DNA of 64,000 nucleotides from Thiosocius sp963759055. GTDB taxonomy: Bacteria > Pseudomonadota > Gammaproteobacteria > Chromatiales > Chromatiaceae. The notes beneath the pieces were generated by a model, which was given only the letters and a program-made list of their open reading frames with translations, was not told the origin of the DNA and ran no database searches. Where the stretch lies: the NCBI GenBank assembly GCA_963759055.1, contig CAVWYD010000034.1:124001-188000 (forward strand). The letters are read 5' to 3'. The position numbers and the translations under genes are program-made. Each line of letters starts with the position of its first letter. Position 1 is the stretch's first letter. This document shows, piece after piece, positions 29,015 to 38,498 of this stretch.

Positions 29015-30220
29015 TTACCGACCTGTCAGCGCGCGTACCGGGTCCAGCCTGGCAGCGCGGCGCGCGGGCAGCACGCCGAACAGAAGCCCCGTTGCGATGG
29101 CTACACCGACCGCGGCCAGCGGTGCCCAGAGTGGTGCGGCGATCGGAAAAACCGGGAACAGCTGTCGCAGGGCGAAGATGGCAATCGCCGCGATCAGTAC
29201 GCCGAGCGCGGCCCCCGCGCCTGCCAGCAGTATGGATTCGACCAGAAACATTCGAAGGACCTGGCGCTCGGGTGCGCCGAGCGCCTTCAGTAACCCGATC
29301 TCGGCCACCCGTTGAGAGACGGCGACCAGCATCACGTTCATGATCAGTATCCCGGCGACCGCCAGGCTGATGCCGGCGATGCCGCCGACGGTATAGGTGA
29401 GCGCACGCAGAATGCCGTCGAAGGTGTTGAGCAACGCGTCCTGGGTGATGATGGTGACGTCGTCCTCGCCATCATGGCGTTCGCGGATAATGTCCCGTGC
29501 GGCGCTCTGTGCGCGCGCAATGTCTTCCTCGCTGCGCGCCTGGATGAGGACGCGAAACAGGGAGGGCGTATTGAACAGGCTTTGTGCAGAAGCCACTGGG
29601 ATCACGACCATATCGTCGAGGTTCTGACCCAGCGATTCGCCGCCTTCGCCGAGTATGCCGATGACGCGGAATCGGCGGTCGTTGATACGCACCCACTGGC
29701 CGAGCGCACGACTGTTGCCGAATAGCTCCTGGCGCAGACCCGAACCCAGTACGGCGACATTGGCGCTGCGCTCCGGGTCCATCTCCGGCAGGGGCCTTCC
29801 GCTGCCGATCTTGAGGTGGCGGATCGGAAAGAAGTCGTGTGTGGCGCCGATCACCGTGACCTCGCGCTCACGGCTGCCGCGCGAGACCGGGGCGTTACCG
29901 ACGGTGAGTGGAGCAACGCGCATGACACTGCGGTCCCGCAGCAATGCCAGGGCGTCATCCAGGGTCAGGTCGCGCGGGGTCTCACCAAACAGGGGCGGGG
30001 CGCCGCCGGTTGTTTCCGAACGTCCCGGCAACATGATCAGCAGATGGGTGCCGAGCTGCGCGAACTCGCCGACCACATAGCGGCGTGCGCCTTCACCCAG
30101 GGCGGTCAGGACCACGACGGAGGCCACGCCGATACTCATGGCCAGCAGCATCAACAGCGTGCGGGTGCGCGCACCGGCGAGCGAGCGGGTGGCGAAACGC
30201 AGAAGGTCAGCTGCCCGCAT
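29015..30220 (-). CDS. MacB-like ABC transporter permease (first of two)
   Basis: A 401-residue paralogue of the next gene with the same layout: one N-terminal TM (LLMLLAMSIGVASVVVLTAL), a periplasmic MacB_PCD domain, then the FtsX domain (VAGILIMNVMLVAVSQRVAE, IGLLKALGA). I start at ATG 30220 (MRAADLLRFATRSLAG), which overlaps the ATPase gene by 14 bases; the upstream 37 codons are in the ATPase gene and not conserved. Confidence 0.9.
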   Translation of the reverse strand: MRAADLLRFATRSLAGARTRTLLMLLAMSIGVASVVVLTALGEGARRYVVGEFAQLGTHLLIMLPGRSETTGGAPPLFGETPRDLTLDDALALLRDRSVMRVAPLTVGNAPVSRGSREREVTVIGATHDFFPIRHLKIGSGRPLPEMDPERSANVAVLGSGLRQELFGNSRALGQWVRINDRRFRVIGILGEGGESLGQNLDDMVVIPVASAQSLFNTPSLFRVLIQARSEEDIARAQSAARDIIRERHDGEDDVTIITQDALLNTFDGILRALTYTVGGIAGISLAVAGILIMNVMLVAVSQRVAEIGLLKALGAPERQVLRMFLVESILLAGAGAALGVLIAAIAIFALRQLFPVFPIAAPLWAPLAAVGVAIATGLLFGVLPARRAARLDPVRALTGR

Positions 30221-30893
30221 CGGCCTGGGTATCGCTTTCGATGCGCCCGTCGACCATTCGGATACGCCGCCTTGCGCGCTTGCCAATCGCCGGGTCGTGG
30301 GTGACCACCACCAGTGTGATTCCCGAGGCATTCAGCTGTTCCAGCAGCGCCACAACCTCATTGCCGGCATGCTGGTCCAGGTTCCCGGTCGGCTCGTCCG
30401 CCAGCAACACGCTGGGTCGCATCACGATCGCACGACCGATGGCCACGCGCTGGCGTTGCCCCCCGGACAGCTGGTCGGGACGATGATGACCGCGGTCGGT
30501 CAGGTCGAGCGATTCCAGTACCTCGTTTACACGGGTCACCCGTTCACGTGGCTCGACCCCTGCAAGCAACATGGGCAGGCCGATATTGTCGGCCGCGGAA
30601 AGCCGTGGAATCAGGTGAAAGGCCTGGAACACGAAACCGATATGATTCCGCCGCAGTGCAGCCCGTTTTTCCTCGGGCTGGGCAGTGGTCTCCACGCCGT
30701 CCAGCAGATAGCTGCCTGAATTCGGCCGGTCGAGCAGGCCGAGCACATTGAGTAGGGTGGATTTGCCGGAACCCGAAGGTCCCATCACCGAGGCATAGTC
30801 GCCGGCCGGTAGCGTCAGGCTGACCTCACTCAGTGCATGAACGGTCTCATCGCCAACCAGAAAATCGCGCTCGACCCGGTCCAGTTCAATCAT
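30207..30893 (-). CDS. MacB/LolD-type ABC transporter ATP-binding protein
   Basis: A 228-residue ATPase: Walker A GPSGSGKSTLLNVLG, signature LSGGQRQRVAIGRA, Walker B PSVLLADEPTGNLD, H-loop VVTHD. It would drive the two MacB-like permeases next to it. It overlaps the adaptor gene by 4 bases. Confidence 0.93.
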   Translation of the reverse strand: MIELDRVERDFLVGDETVHALSEVSLTLPAGDYASVMGPSGSGKSTLLNVLGLLDRPNSGSYLLDGVETTAQPEEKRAALRRNHIGFVFQAFHLIPRLSAADNIGLPMLLAGVEPRERVTRVNEVLESLDLTDRGHHRPDQLSGGQRQRVAIGRAIVMRPSVLLADEPTGNLDQHAGNEVVALLEQLNASGITLVVVTHDPAIGKRARRRIRMVDGRIESDTQADAGS

Positions 30894-32053
30894 TTCGCTG
30901 GGGCCGCTTCCCGGCGTGCATCGACCCCGTCGGCCAGTCCTTCGCGGTCCACCGAGGTAACGACCAGATCGCCTTCATCCAGACCTTCGATGATCTCTGT
31001 GTGATCCCAGTTCGCGGTCCCGCTCTTGACCTGACGCCGTTCGATCAGTCCCTCATCGGCAACGAAGACATAGACGCTGTCACCATCCATGACCGCCTCG
31101 GTCGGGATTCTCAGGGTGTCTTTGCGGACATCGAGGATGATCTCCACGTCCGCGGAGTAACCGGCGAGCAGATGTTCGATGTCGGCCGGGTCGACGAATT
31201 CGACCTCCACATCCACGGTGCGAGCCTGCTTCTCGGCATCCAGTACATAGTCTGCGATTCGGCGCACGCTGCCGCGGAACCGTCGCTCGCCAAAGGCGTC
31301 CAGGGTTACCCGGGCGGTCTGGCCGATACTGATGCCTGCCACGTCGACCTCGTCGATCGGTGCCGTGAGATAGAAGCAGCGGTTGGCTATCAGGTCAATG
31401 GCGGGCGGGGTGGGAATGCCGATGGGCGAGGGGGTTACGTATTCGTTCAGCTCACCGTTGATCTCCGCAATCACGCCATCGAATGGGGCAATCAGCCGGG
31501 TCTTTTCCAGCGTGGCCTCGGTGACCCCCACGCGGGCCTCACTCACCGCGGCGCTCGCCTGCGCCGCCTCGCACGCGGCGTCCCCGGCATTGGCGGAAGA
31601 AACCGCACGATCGAGCTGTTCCTCTGAGACCAGCTTGCGCGCCAGCAGTTTCTGCAGGCGGTCCGATTCGCGTCGGGCCTGGTCGGCCTCGATGCAACGG
31701 GCTCGCGCCGTGGCCGCCGCGCTGGTCGCCTCCTGCTTCGTCAACGCGAGCTGGGCGGTCAGGTCTTTGTTCCAGAGTTCCAGCAGGAGTTGTCCGCGTT
31801 TGACCGACTCGCCCTCTCGCACCGGCAGCGCGGCGATCTGGCCGCCGGCGCTGGGTGAGAGCTTGGCGCGGCGGCAGGCCTTTACGGTGCCTGCCCGCGT
31901 GTTGGCGACCGTTTTCTCCACCGTGCCTTTTTCGACTGCGGTGACCGCGACCTCGACCGGTTTGGTGCGGGTCGCCCACCAGACCCAGGCCGCGAGTAGG
32001 CCGATCAGCAGCAGAAGAAGTGAAACCCGGCGTGTCGTATTGCGCAGCGACAT
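30890..32053 (-). CDS. Periplasmic adaptor (HlyD/MacA-like membrane fusion protein)
   Basis: A 387-residue protein anchored by an N-terminal TM (LLLLLIGLLAAWVWWA). It has a split lipoyl domain (GGQIAALPVREGESVKRGQLLLEL and IAPFDGVIAEI), an alpha-hairpin between them and beta-barrel/C-terminal domains. First gene of the efflux operon adaptor-ATPase-permease-permease. No outer-membrane factor is encoded nearby, so a shared TolC-like channel is inferred. The substrate is unknown. Confidence 0.9.
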   Translation of the reverse strand: MSLRNTTRRVSLLLLLIGLLAAWVWWATRTKPVEVAVTAVEKGTVEKTVANTRAGTVKACRRAKLSPSAGGQIAALPVREGESVKRGQLLLELWNKDLTAQLALTKQEATSAAATARARCIEADQARRESDRLQKLLARKLVSEEQLDRAVSSANAGDAACEAAQASAAVSEARVGVTEATLEKTRLIAPFDGVIAEINGELNEYVTPSPIGIPTPPAIDLIANRCFYLTAPIDEVDVAGISIGQTARVTLDAFGERRFRGSVRRIADYVLDAEKQARTVDVEVEFVDPADIEHLLAGYSADVEIILDVRKDTLRIPTEAVMDGDSVYVFVADEGLIERRQVKSGTANWDHTEIIEGLDEGDLVVTSVDREGLADGVDARREAAPAK

Positions 32054-32182
32054 GATAAAGCGGCCTTTTTGCGTCAGACAGATTCACTGCCAAGTATCGC
32101 AGCTTGACCATGCGCGGGCGACCGCCTGGCCAGTCGAACGAGGCTGCGCTTCGCAAGGGCCGAACCTTTCCGGTACGTGCGC

Positions 32183-32188
32183 TATAAT
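32183..32188 (+). promoter_or_regulatory. Probable -10 element of argG
   Basis: A perfect TATAAT in the context GCGCTATAATGCGCGG, 40 bases before the argG ATG. No good -35 is seen 17 bases upstream. Confidence 0.55.
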
Positions 32189-32227
32189 GCGCGGCTTTCC
32201 GCAACGCTTTTTTCACAGGGGCGCAAC

Positions 32228-33448
32228 ATGGCTCATTCGGGCATCAACAAAGTCGTTCTGGCCTACTCGGGCGGGCTGGACACCTCCATCATTCTGAAAT
32301 GGCTGAAGGATGAGTATGGCTGCGAAATCGTCACCTTCACTGCCGATATCGGCCAGGGTGAAGAGGTGGAGCCGGCGCGGGCCAAGGCAGTCGCTGCCGG
32401 CATCAAGGAGATCTACATCGAGGATCTGCGCGAGGAATTTGCGCGCGATTACGTTTTTCCGATGTTTCGCGCCAACGCGGTCTATGAGGGCGAGTATCTG
32501 CTCGGTACCTCGATCGCGCGTCCGCTGATCGCCAAGCGTCTTGTCGAGATCGCCAATGAGACCGGTGCCGATGCAATCTCGCATGGCGCGACCGGCAAGG
32601 GTAACGACCAGGTGCGTTTTGAACTCGGCGCCTACGCACTCAAACCGGACGTAAAGATCATTGCGCCCTGGCGTGAATGGGATCTGCTGTCACGTGAAAA
32701 ACTGATGAATTATGCGGCCGCGCATGGCATCGAGGTCGACTTCGCCAAACAAAGCAAGAAGTCGCCCTATTCGATGGATGCCAACCTGCTGCATATCTCG
32801 TACGAAGGCGACAATCTGGAAGACCCCTGGTCAGAGCCGAATGAGGACATGTGGCGTTGGACGGTCTCGCCCGAGGCGGCACCGGACCGGCCCACCTATG
32901 TCGAGCTGAGCTATGAGAATGGCGATATCGTCGCAATCGATGGCGAGGCGATGAGTGCCGCCGCGGTGATGGAATACCTTAACAAGGTCGGTGGTGAGAA
33001 CGGCATCGGGCGCGACGACATCGTCGAGAACCGGTACGTGGGCATGAAATCGCGAGGCTGCTACGAGACGCCGGCCGGTACCATCATGCTCAAGGCGCAC
33101 CGTGCGATGGAATCCCTGACGCTGGATCGTGAGGCTGCGCATCTCAAGGACGAACTGATGCCCAAGTATGCCACCATGGTCTACAACGGCTATTGGTTCA
33201 GTCCCGAGCGTGAGGCCCTGCAGGCGCTGATCGACCAGACCCAGGGAGTGGTCAACGGGACGGTGAGGGTAAAGCTCTACAAGGGCAACGTGATCGTTGC
33301 CGGACGTAAATCACCCACACACAGCCTGTTTGACGAGTCGATCGCGACCTTCGAGGATGACGCGGGGGCATACGACCAGAAGGATGCCGGAGGCTTTATC
33401 AAACTTAATGCACTGCGCCTGCGCGTCGGTGCCAGACGCAAGTCCTGA
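32228..33448 (+). CDS. argG: Argininosuccinate synthase
   Basis: Joins citrulline and aspartate with ATP in arginine synthesis. It has 406 residues. P-loop VVLAYSGGLDTSIILKWL, then FTADIGQGEE, SHGATGKGNDQVRFE and SKKSPYSMDANLLHISYEG are family hallmarks. The ATG at 32228 has AGGGG ahead and matches the family start; the frame opens at 32177. It lies apart from argDF and diverges from the efflux operon. Confidence 0.97.
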   Translation: MAHSGINKVVLAYSGGLDTSIILKWLKDEYGCEIVTFTADIGQGEEVEPARAKAVAAGIKEIYIEDLREEFARDYVFPMFRANAVYEGEYLLGTSIARPLIAKRLVEIANETGADAISHGATGKGNDQVRFELGAYALKPDVKIIAPWREWDLLSREKLMNYAAAHGIEVDFAKQSKKSPYSMDANLLHISYEGDNLEDPWSEPNEDMWRWTVSPEAAPDRPTYVELSYENGDIVAIDGEAMSAAAVMEYLNKVGGENGIGRDDIVENRYVGMKSRGCYETPAGTIMLKAHRAMESLTLDREAAHLKDELMPKYATMVYNGYWFSPEREALQALIDQTQGVVNGTVRVKLYKGNVIVAGRKSPTHSLFDESIATFEDDAGAYDQKDAGGFIKLNALRLRVGARRKS

Positions 33449-33462
33449 AGCGGAGAACATTG

Positions 33463-34416
33463 ATGACTAAGAAATCCTGGGTGATTGGCCTGCTGTTGGT
33501 AGCCGGTGTCGCGTACGCATTGCAGAAGGCGGCGCCACTGCGTGGTGAATGGGTACCGGAGCAGATCTCGCCGGGGGTCTATGTCATCCATGGTCCGACG
33601 GAACTGCCGTCACCGTCCAACCAGGGCTTCATGAACAACCCGGCTTTCGTCGTCACGGACGAGGGTGTGGTGGTGATCGATCCCGGCAGCAGTGTCCAGG
33701 TCGGTGAGATGGTGCTCGAGCGCATCGAGAAGGTGACCGACAAGCCGATACTGGCGGTGTTCAATTCGCATATCCATGGTGATCACTGGCTGGGCAACCA
33801 GGCGATCCGCGCCAAATACCCGCAGGTGCCGATCTACGGACATGAGCGCGTTGGTCCGAAGGTGATCGCAGGCGCGGGCACCGAGTGGGTCGAGCTGATG
33901 CTGAACATGACCGAGCAGGCGACGGCCGGCACCGAGGTGGTCAGCCCGGATCATCCTGTGAAGGACGGTGACGTGATCGAGGTCGGGGGTCTGACCTACC
34001 TCATCATGAATAACGACAAGGCGCACACCGATACCGATATCATGCTGTATGTGAAGGAGCTCAACGTGATGTTCCTCGGTGACAATGCCGGCTACGGTCG
34101 CATCCTGCGGCTCGAAGGCGGCAGCTTTGCGGGAAACATCGTGGCCCTGGAAAATGCGATGGCTACCGGCGCAACGGTATATGTCCCTGGCCACGGTCGT
34201 AGTGGCGGTATCGAGGTGCCGACCGCTTATCGTGATTATCTCCAGGCCCTGTATTCGACCGCGCAGCAGGGCGTCGACGAGGGGCTGGCCGATTTCGAGA
34301 TCCGGCCGCTACTCATGCCCAAGCTCGAGCCCTGGTCGCAATGGGCCGGTTTCGATATCGAACTTGGCAAACACATCAGCGGTGCCTACCTTGAGGCAGA
34401 GGCGGCGGCTTTTTAA
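33463..34416 (+). CDS. Exported MBL-fold metallo-hydrolase
   Basis: A 317-residue metallo-beta-lactamase-fold protein. N-terminal signal or anchor segment (VIGLLLVAGVAYAL), zinc motif HIHGDH (103-108), further ligands in DKAHTDTD, FLGDNAGYG and VPGHGRSGG. It resembles the SoxH/quinoprotein-relay type of periplasmic hydrolases, whose substrate is not defined. The ATG at 33463 has GGAG eight bases ahead; it follows argG by 14 bases and may share its transcript. Confidence 0.85.
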   Translation: MTKKSWVIGLLLVAGVAYALQKAAPLRGEWVPEQISPGVYVIHGPTELPSPSNQGFMNNPAFVVTDEGVVVIDPGSSVQVGEMVLERIEKVTDKPILAVFNSHIHGDHWLGNQAIRAKYPQVPIYGHERVGPKVIAGAGTEWVELMLNMTEQATAGTEVVSPDHPVKDGDVIEVGGLTYLIMNNDKAHTDTDIMLYVKELNVMFLGDNAGYGRILRLEGGSFAGNIVALENAMATGATVYVPGHGRSGGIEVPTAYRDYLQALYSTAQQGVDEGLADFEIRPLLMPKLEPWSQWAGFDIELGKHISGAYLEAEAAAF

Positions 34417-34418
34417 GC

Positions 34419-34520
34419 ATCGAGTCGGGGACGCAGAGGGCGCAGAGGCGCAAGGACTCAGAGAAGAATGTTGCTTTGCGTTCTCCGTGTCTTTGGGACC
34501 TTCGTGTTTTGAGACTCGAT
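34419..34520. repeat. 102-bp intergenic element with 8-bp terminal inverted repeats
   Basis: Bounded by ATCGAGTC (34419-34426) and GACTCGAT (34513-34520). Inside are the modules GACGCAGAGGGCGCAGAGG on one side and CTTTGCGTTCTCCGTGTCTTTG on the other, reverse complements in style (ACGCAGAGG versus CACGGAGAACGCAAAG). This is the widespread short palindromic repeat seen between genes of many environmental bacteria. No coding capacity. Confidence 0.65.
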
Positions 34521-34583
34521 TCCCATCCGGAATCGCCGGGTCTTCTGAGGGCCTGTTAACACCATCTGAGTCAGGACGTACTG

Positions 34584-35324
34584 ATGAACGACGCCTTTGG
34601 CATCATCGTTATCGGGGACGAGATCCTCAACGGCCGACGGCAGGACCGGCATTTCGAGGCGCTCGGCGGCATATTGCGTCAGCGGGGTTTCGCTTTGGCC
34701 TGGCTGCGTATCCTGCCGGATGACCCCGACTACCTCGCGGCCGAACTGGTTCGAACCATGGCGGAGGGGAGGCCCGTATTCTGCTGTGGCGGCATCGGTG
34801 CAACGCCGGATGATCACACCCGTGCCTGCGCCGCGCGCGCGGCCGGTGTGCCGTTGGAGCCGCACCCTGACGCCGTGGCCGAGATCGAGGCGCGTTTCGG
34901 AAAGGACGCCTATCCCAATCGCATCCGGATGGCCGAACTGCCGAAGGGCAGCGCTATCATTCCCAATCCCTACAACCGTATCCCGGGATTCAGTATCAAT
35001 CGTCATTACTTCATGCCCGGGTTCCCGGATATGGCCCATCCGATGGCGGCCTGGGTGCTGGACACGCACTATGCTGCGGGTGGCCGTCGGGAGCAGCAGC
35101 GCGCGGTGCTCGTCCGTGGTGTAACGGAGAGCAGCCTCATGGACCTGATGGAGCAGCTGAGCGAGCGCTTTCCCGACGCCAAGCTCTTCAGCCTGCCGCG
35201 GCTGGGTGCTGAGTTTCAGATCGAAATGGGTTTTCGGGGTCAGGGTGATCTGCAGGCCCCCATCGATGCGCTGATTGCAGGTTTGGAGGACCTCGGTGTC
35301 GTCTATGATTGGCAGCGGGACTGA
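34584..35324 (+). CDS. Molybdopterin-binding (MoCF/CinA-type) domain protein
   Basis: A 246-residue stand-alone MoCF_biosynth domain protein (MoaB/CinA N-domain type). It has GIIVIGDEILNGRRQDRHFE, VFCCGGIGATPDDHTRACAA and GFSINRHYFMPGFPDM. It lacks the CinA C-terminal deamidase domain. The role could be in molybdenum cofactor metabolism or pyrophosphatase-type nucleotide salvage, known for CinA relatives. Confidence 0.88.
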   Translation: MNDAFGIIVIGDEILNGRRQDRHFEALGGILRQRGFALAWLRILPDDPDYLAAELVRTMAEGRPVFCCGGIGATPDDHTRACAARAAGVPLEPHPDAVAEIEARFGKDAYPNRIRMAELPKGSAIIPNPYNRIPGFSINRHYFMPGFPDMAHPMAAWVLDTHYAAGGRREQQRAVLVRGVTESSLMDLMEQLSERFPDAKLFSLPRLGAEFQIEMGFRGQGDLQAPIDALIAGLEDLGVVYDWQRD

Positions 35325-35609
35325 TCCCGTTTGGTTGTGCAGACCACCCGGATGTCATGGGACGAAATGTATCTTGCGCGAGTTACTTGGAATTTGAAAC
35401 AAACGCCCACATCGATAATACGAAATTGATCCTTCATGTTCGCCTTCGTGCAACATGCGGGCTACCTCGGCGGGCATCTGAGGCGGCTTATCGACGAGAT
35501 CGTGGAGTTTTCCTGAAGGCAGAATCAGAAACCATCGGTTGATTATTACACCGAGCTTGGGGCAACCTCCGCATTTCGTCCAGAAATCACAGGCGAAGAG
35601 GTACGGTGC

Positions 35610-36152
35610 GTGGGTAATTCATTGCAGGACCAATTGTTGAAGGCTGGCCTGGTCGACAAGAACAGGGCGAACAAGGCCAGGAAACAACAGAAGGCGCAGA
35701 CTCGTCAGCAACGCCGTACCAAGGAGGGCGCGACACCCGTGCTAGACCCGCAGCAGCAGAAGGAGCAGGCGGAGAAGGCGGCGCGCGACCGGGAGCTGAA
35801 TGAGCAGCGCAACGAAGTGCGCAGGCAGCGTGAGATTGCCGCCCAGGTCAAGCAGCTCGTGAGCAACAACCGTTATCCGCGCAGTGAAAGCGACGATGAC
35901 CGGCCGTTCTATTTCGAGAACAAGGGCAAGCTCAAGCGGTTGTATGTAGCGCCGCAGACCCACAGGATGATCACCTCCGGCCGGCTGGTGATCGTCAACT
36001 TCAATGGTGTGTTTGAGCTTGTTCCGCCAGACGTCGCCGAGAAGATTCGACAGCGCAATCCCAGTCTGGTCATCGACCTGCCCGAGGAACAGCGCCCGGA
36101 TGAAGATGATCCCTATGCGAAGTATCAGGTGCCCGATGACCTGATGTGGTGA
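35610..36152 (+). CDS. DUF2058 (YaiL-like) nucleoprotein
   Basis: A 180-residue basic protein: MGNSLQDQLLKAGLVDKNRA start, then a long Lys/Arg/Gln-rich helix (about 18-75), a globular end with RPFYFENKGKLKRLYVAPQT and GRLVIVNFNGVFELVP. This is the YaiL/DUF2058 family, annotated as nucleoprotein or polynucleotide-associated, without firm function. GTG start with GAGGT ahead. The 285 bases before it hold no clear gene, only a 26-codon frame at 35436-35516. Confidence 0.88.
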   Translation: MGNSLQDQLLKAGLVDKNRANKARKQQKAQTRQQRRTKEGATPVLDPQQQKEQAEKAARDRELNEQRNEVRRQREIAAQVKQLVSNNRYPRSESDDDRPFYFENKGKLKRLYVAPQTHRMITSGRLVIVNFNGVFELVPPDVAEKIRQRNPSLVIDLPEEQRPDEDDPYAKYQVPDDLMW

Positions 36153-36223
36153 ATGAATGCCGTCATGCGCTGAATGCCTGGCGGGGGGGCGGCATCACTG
36201 GACGGCAGATACAGCTGGGAGTC

Positions 36224-36634
36224 TTACTCGACCTGATCGTCCGAGCTTGCCCAACTCGGTTCTTTCCTTTCGTGCCCGGCCTCTGCCAGGCGTTGCAGAT
36301 AATCGTTCCAGTGCAGGGCCTGCTTTCGTCCCAGATCATACAGAAAGCCCCAGTCATAGAGGCCCGAGTCGTGGCCGTCATCAAAGAAGATCTTGATCGC
36401 ATAGGCGCCGACCGGCTTGATCTCGTTGATGTTCACGTCCTGCTTGTCGAGCTGCAGTTTCGCGTACTGCCCCCAGTGTCCACGCACCTCGGCAGAGGGT
36501 GAATAGACCCGCAGCAGTTCGCATGGCAGGTCGAAGCGGGCGCCATCATCGAATGCAATCTCCAGCGAATGGGACTTCTGGTGCAGCACGATGTCAGTGG
36601 GCTTTGGGGAATCGCTCACGGTCTCAGTAAACAC
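36224..36634 (-). CDS. DUF971 domain protein
   Basis: A 136-residue protein of the DUF971 (gamma-butyrobetaine hydroxylase N-domain-like) family: TDIVLHQKSHSLEIAFDDG, FDLPCELLRVYSPSAEVRGH, IKPVGAYAIKIFFDDGHDSG and YDWGFLYDLG. In other proteins this domain binds zinc or occurs near Mrp/ApbC Fe-S carriers. GTG start overlaps the upstream methyltransferase by 11 bases; a GTG five codons later is also possible. Confidence 0.9.
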   Translation of the reverse strand: MFTETVSDSPKPTDIVLHQKSHSLEIAFDDGARFDLPCELLRVYSPSAEVRGHWGQYAKLQLDKQDVNINEIKPVGAYAIKIFFDDGHDSGLYDWGFLYDLGRKQALHWNDYLQRLAEAGHERKEPSWASSDDQVE

Positions 36635-37073
36635 CGGGGAACAGTCGTCGGGTGCGTTTGACGTAGTCCGGGTAGTCTTCGAACTTCACGCGCAGATGGG
36701 CCTCTTCGCGGTGCATCTTGCCGAATATGGCAATCATCAGCAGCCCCAGGCCGAGGTAGTTCGGTAAGGCGTGGTGATACAGGGCGATACCCAGCATGAA
36801 AAGCAGCAGGCTGGTGTACATCGGGTGTCGGATCCACTGGTAGGGCCCGGTGGTCACCAGACAGCTGTCGGGGATGGGTTCGGGATAGATACCGAAGTTG
36901 CCGAGTTTGTTGTGTGCCAGGGTATAAAAGCCGACGAATACGCCGAGCACACTGATTGCCAGCCATTGTGATCGATCGGCGGGCTGGTCCAGAAACGGCC
37001 AGGCGATGATCACGATCGCAGTGAACTGCATGGCCACCAGGACGTGACTGATTGTGGACTTGTTTCGCACCAT
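36624..37073 (-). CDS. Isoprenylcysteine-methyltransferase-like membrane protein
   Basis: A 149-residue inner-membrane protein with about four TM helices. It has the C-terminal ICMT/PEMT-type SAM-binding signature LVTTGPYQWIRHPMYTSLLL and KMHREEAHLRVKFEDYPDY. Bacterial members methylate small molecules or lipids; the substrate is unknown. It lies 11 bases after hemH, in the same orientation. Confidence 0.85.
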   Translation of the reverse strand: MVRNKSTISHVLVAMQFTAIVIIAWPFLDQPADRSQWLAISVLGVFVGFYTLAHNKLGNFGIYPEPIPDSCLVTTGPYQWIRHPMYTSLLLFMLGIALYHHALPNYLGLGLLMIAIFGKMHREEAHLRVKFEDYPDYVKRTRRLFPGVY

Positions 37074-37084
37074 CTCGGCCGTTT

Positions 37085-38167
37085 CTATTGGCTGGCGCCG
37101 AGTGCCATGGCCCGCGCCAGCACCTGGGAAGGTTCGTCCACACCCGGACCCCAGCCCTGGGTGTGCTGATCGACGAGATTGGCCAGCATGGCGACGTGTT
37201 CCGCCTGGTCGTTGAGACAGGGAATGTATTCGTAACGCTCACCGCCGGCGTTGAGAAACACCTCGCGGTTCTCCATGGCGATCTCTTCCAGGGTCTCGAG
37301 GCAGTCGGCCGAAAATCCCGGGCACATCACCTGGACGGACTTGACGCCATTCCCGGCGAGCTCCTCGAGGGTGTGGTCTGTGTAGGGCTGCAGCCATTGC
37401 TTGGGGCCGAGGCGCGACTGAAAACTGAGTTGCCATTGTGTCGTATCCAGGTCGAGCGTTTCGGCCAGCAGCCGGCCGGTCTTCTGACATTCACAGAAGT
37501 AGGGGTCACCCTTGTGAAAATATTCCTCGGGGATGCCATGGAACGACATCAACAGCTTTTCAGCATCGCCGAATTCAGACCGGTGGCGTTTTACGCTGTC
37601 TGCCAAAGCGGCGATGTAGGCCGGTTCGTCGTGATAGTGATTGACAAAGCGCAGCTCGGGCAGCCAGCGCCAGTCACGCAGCTCCGCTGCCACGGCGTCG
37701 AAGATCGACGCCGTCGTGGTGGCAGAGTACTGCGGGTAAAGGGGCAGAACGAGGACGCGGCGGGCCCCCGCTTCACGCAGTTCCTGCAGGGCCGAGGCGA
37801 TCGAGGGCTTGCCATAGCGCATGCCGAGCGCCACCGGGACCTTGCAACCGAAACGCAACTCGAGCAGTTCGGCCAGCGCCGCCCGCTGTTTCTGTGAGAT
37901 GACGAGCAGGGGAGAACCTTCGTCGGTCCAGACTTTCTGATAGGCCTTGGCAGACCGCCCCGGGCGGGTATTCAGGATGATCCCGTTCAGCACGAACCAC
38001 CAGATCGGCCGGGCCATTTCCACGACGCGCGGGTCCCAAAGGAATTCCTTCAGATAGCGCCGCACCGACGCGCGGTCCGGGGCATCCGGGGTGCCCAGGT
38101 TTACCACCAGGACGCCGAGGCTGGCCGCCTGGTCGTGGTGGAAGGTCTGCAGGTTGTACTCACTCAA
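37085..38167 (-). CDS. hemH: Ferrochelatase
   Basis: Inserts Fe2+ into protoporphyrin IX, the last step of protohaem synthesis. It has 360 residues. Key regions are VLVVNLGTPDAPDRASVRRY, LVISQKQR, VLPLYPQYSATTTAS, SFHGIPEEYFHKGDPY with the metal-site His, CPGFSADCLETLEEI with the second-site acidic residues. First gene of a likely unit with the methyltransferase and DUF971 protein. Confidence 0.97.
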   Translation of the reverse strand: MSEYNLQTFHHDQAASLGVLVVNLGTPDAPDRASVRRYLKEFLWDPRVVEMARPIWWFVLNGIILNTRPGRSAKAYQKVWTDEGSPLLVISQKQRAALAELLELRFGCKVPVALGMRYGKPSIASALQELREAGARRVLVLPLYPQYSATTTASIFDAVAAELRDWRWLPELRFVNHYHDEPAYIAALADSVKRHRSEFGDAEKLLMSFHGIPEEYFHKGDPYFCECQKTGRLLAETLDLDTTQWQLSFQSRLGPKQWLQPYTDHTLEELAGNGVKSVQVMCPGFSADCLETLEEIAMENREVFLNAGGERYEYIPCLNDQAEHVAMLANLVDQHTQGWGPGVDEPSQVLARAMALGASQ

Positions 38168-38498
38168 TGCTTTTCTTCCGATCGGCCGGGCGCGGTGCCC
38201 GATTCGTGTTGTAGTCTAAAGTCTTTAGCCGTTTTTTTGGGCCACGGATTGGCGGGAAATTCGTCCAGCAGCAGTTTAACAGTGACCGTGCCTACATGCT
38301 CGTTGACCCCTGCCTGCTGGGATCAGAATCAGCGTGCGAACAGGCGCAGATCGGACCCGCATCCTCCTCTTATTCCGCGCGCAGGCTGTCAACTGTCGAC
38401 AGTGGCGGTAACATGAGGCATGTGCAGCGATTATGACAGGGGCCGGACAAGTATCGGCTATTGCACAGGGTTCAACCAATTATCCCGGAGGGGAGAAC
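38168..38498. other. Divergent intergenic region hemH / Met-rich protein
   Basis: No gene is seen. A perfect 12-bp palindrome ACTGTCGACAGT lies at 38392-38403, about 95 bases before the Met-rich gene, and might be an operator. A T-run near 38230 follows CTAAAGTCTTTAG (38216-38228), a small hairpin that could be a terminator or operator. Confidence 0.35.

Noticed and set aside
34430..34500. Possible CRISPR-like short repeats (ACGCAGAGG units)
   Set aside because: Units are not evenly spaced, there are no spacers or cas genes, and the palindromic layout fits an intergenic repeat.
35436..35516. 26-codon ORF in the gap before the DUF2058 gene
   Set aside because: Could be a gene remnant, but too short to assign and without RBS.
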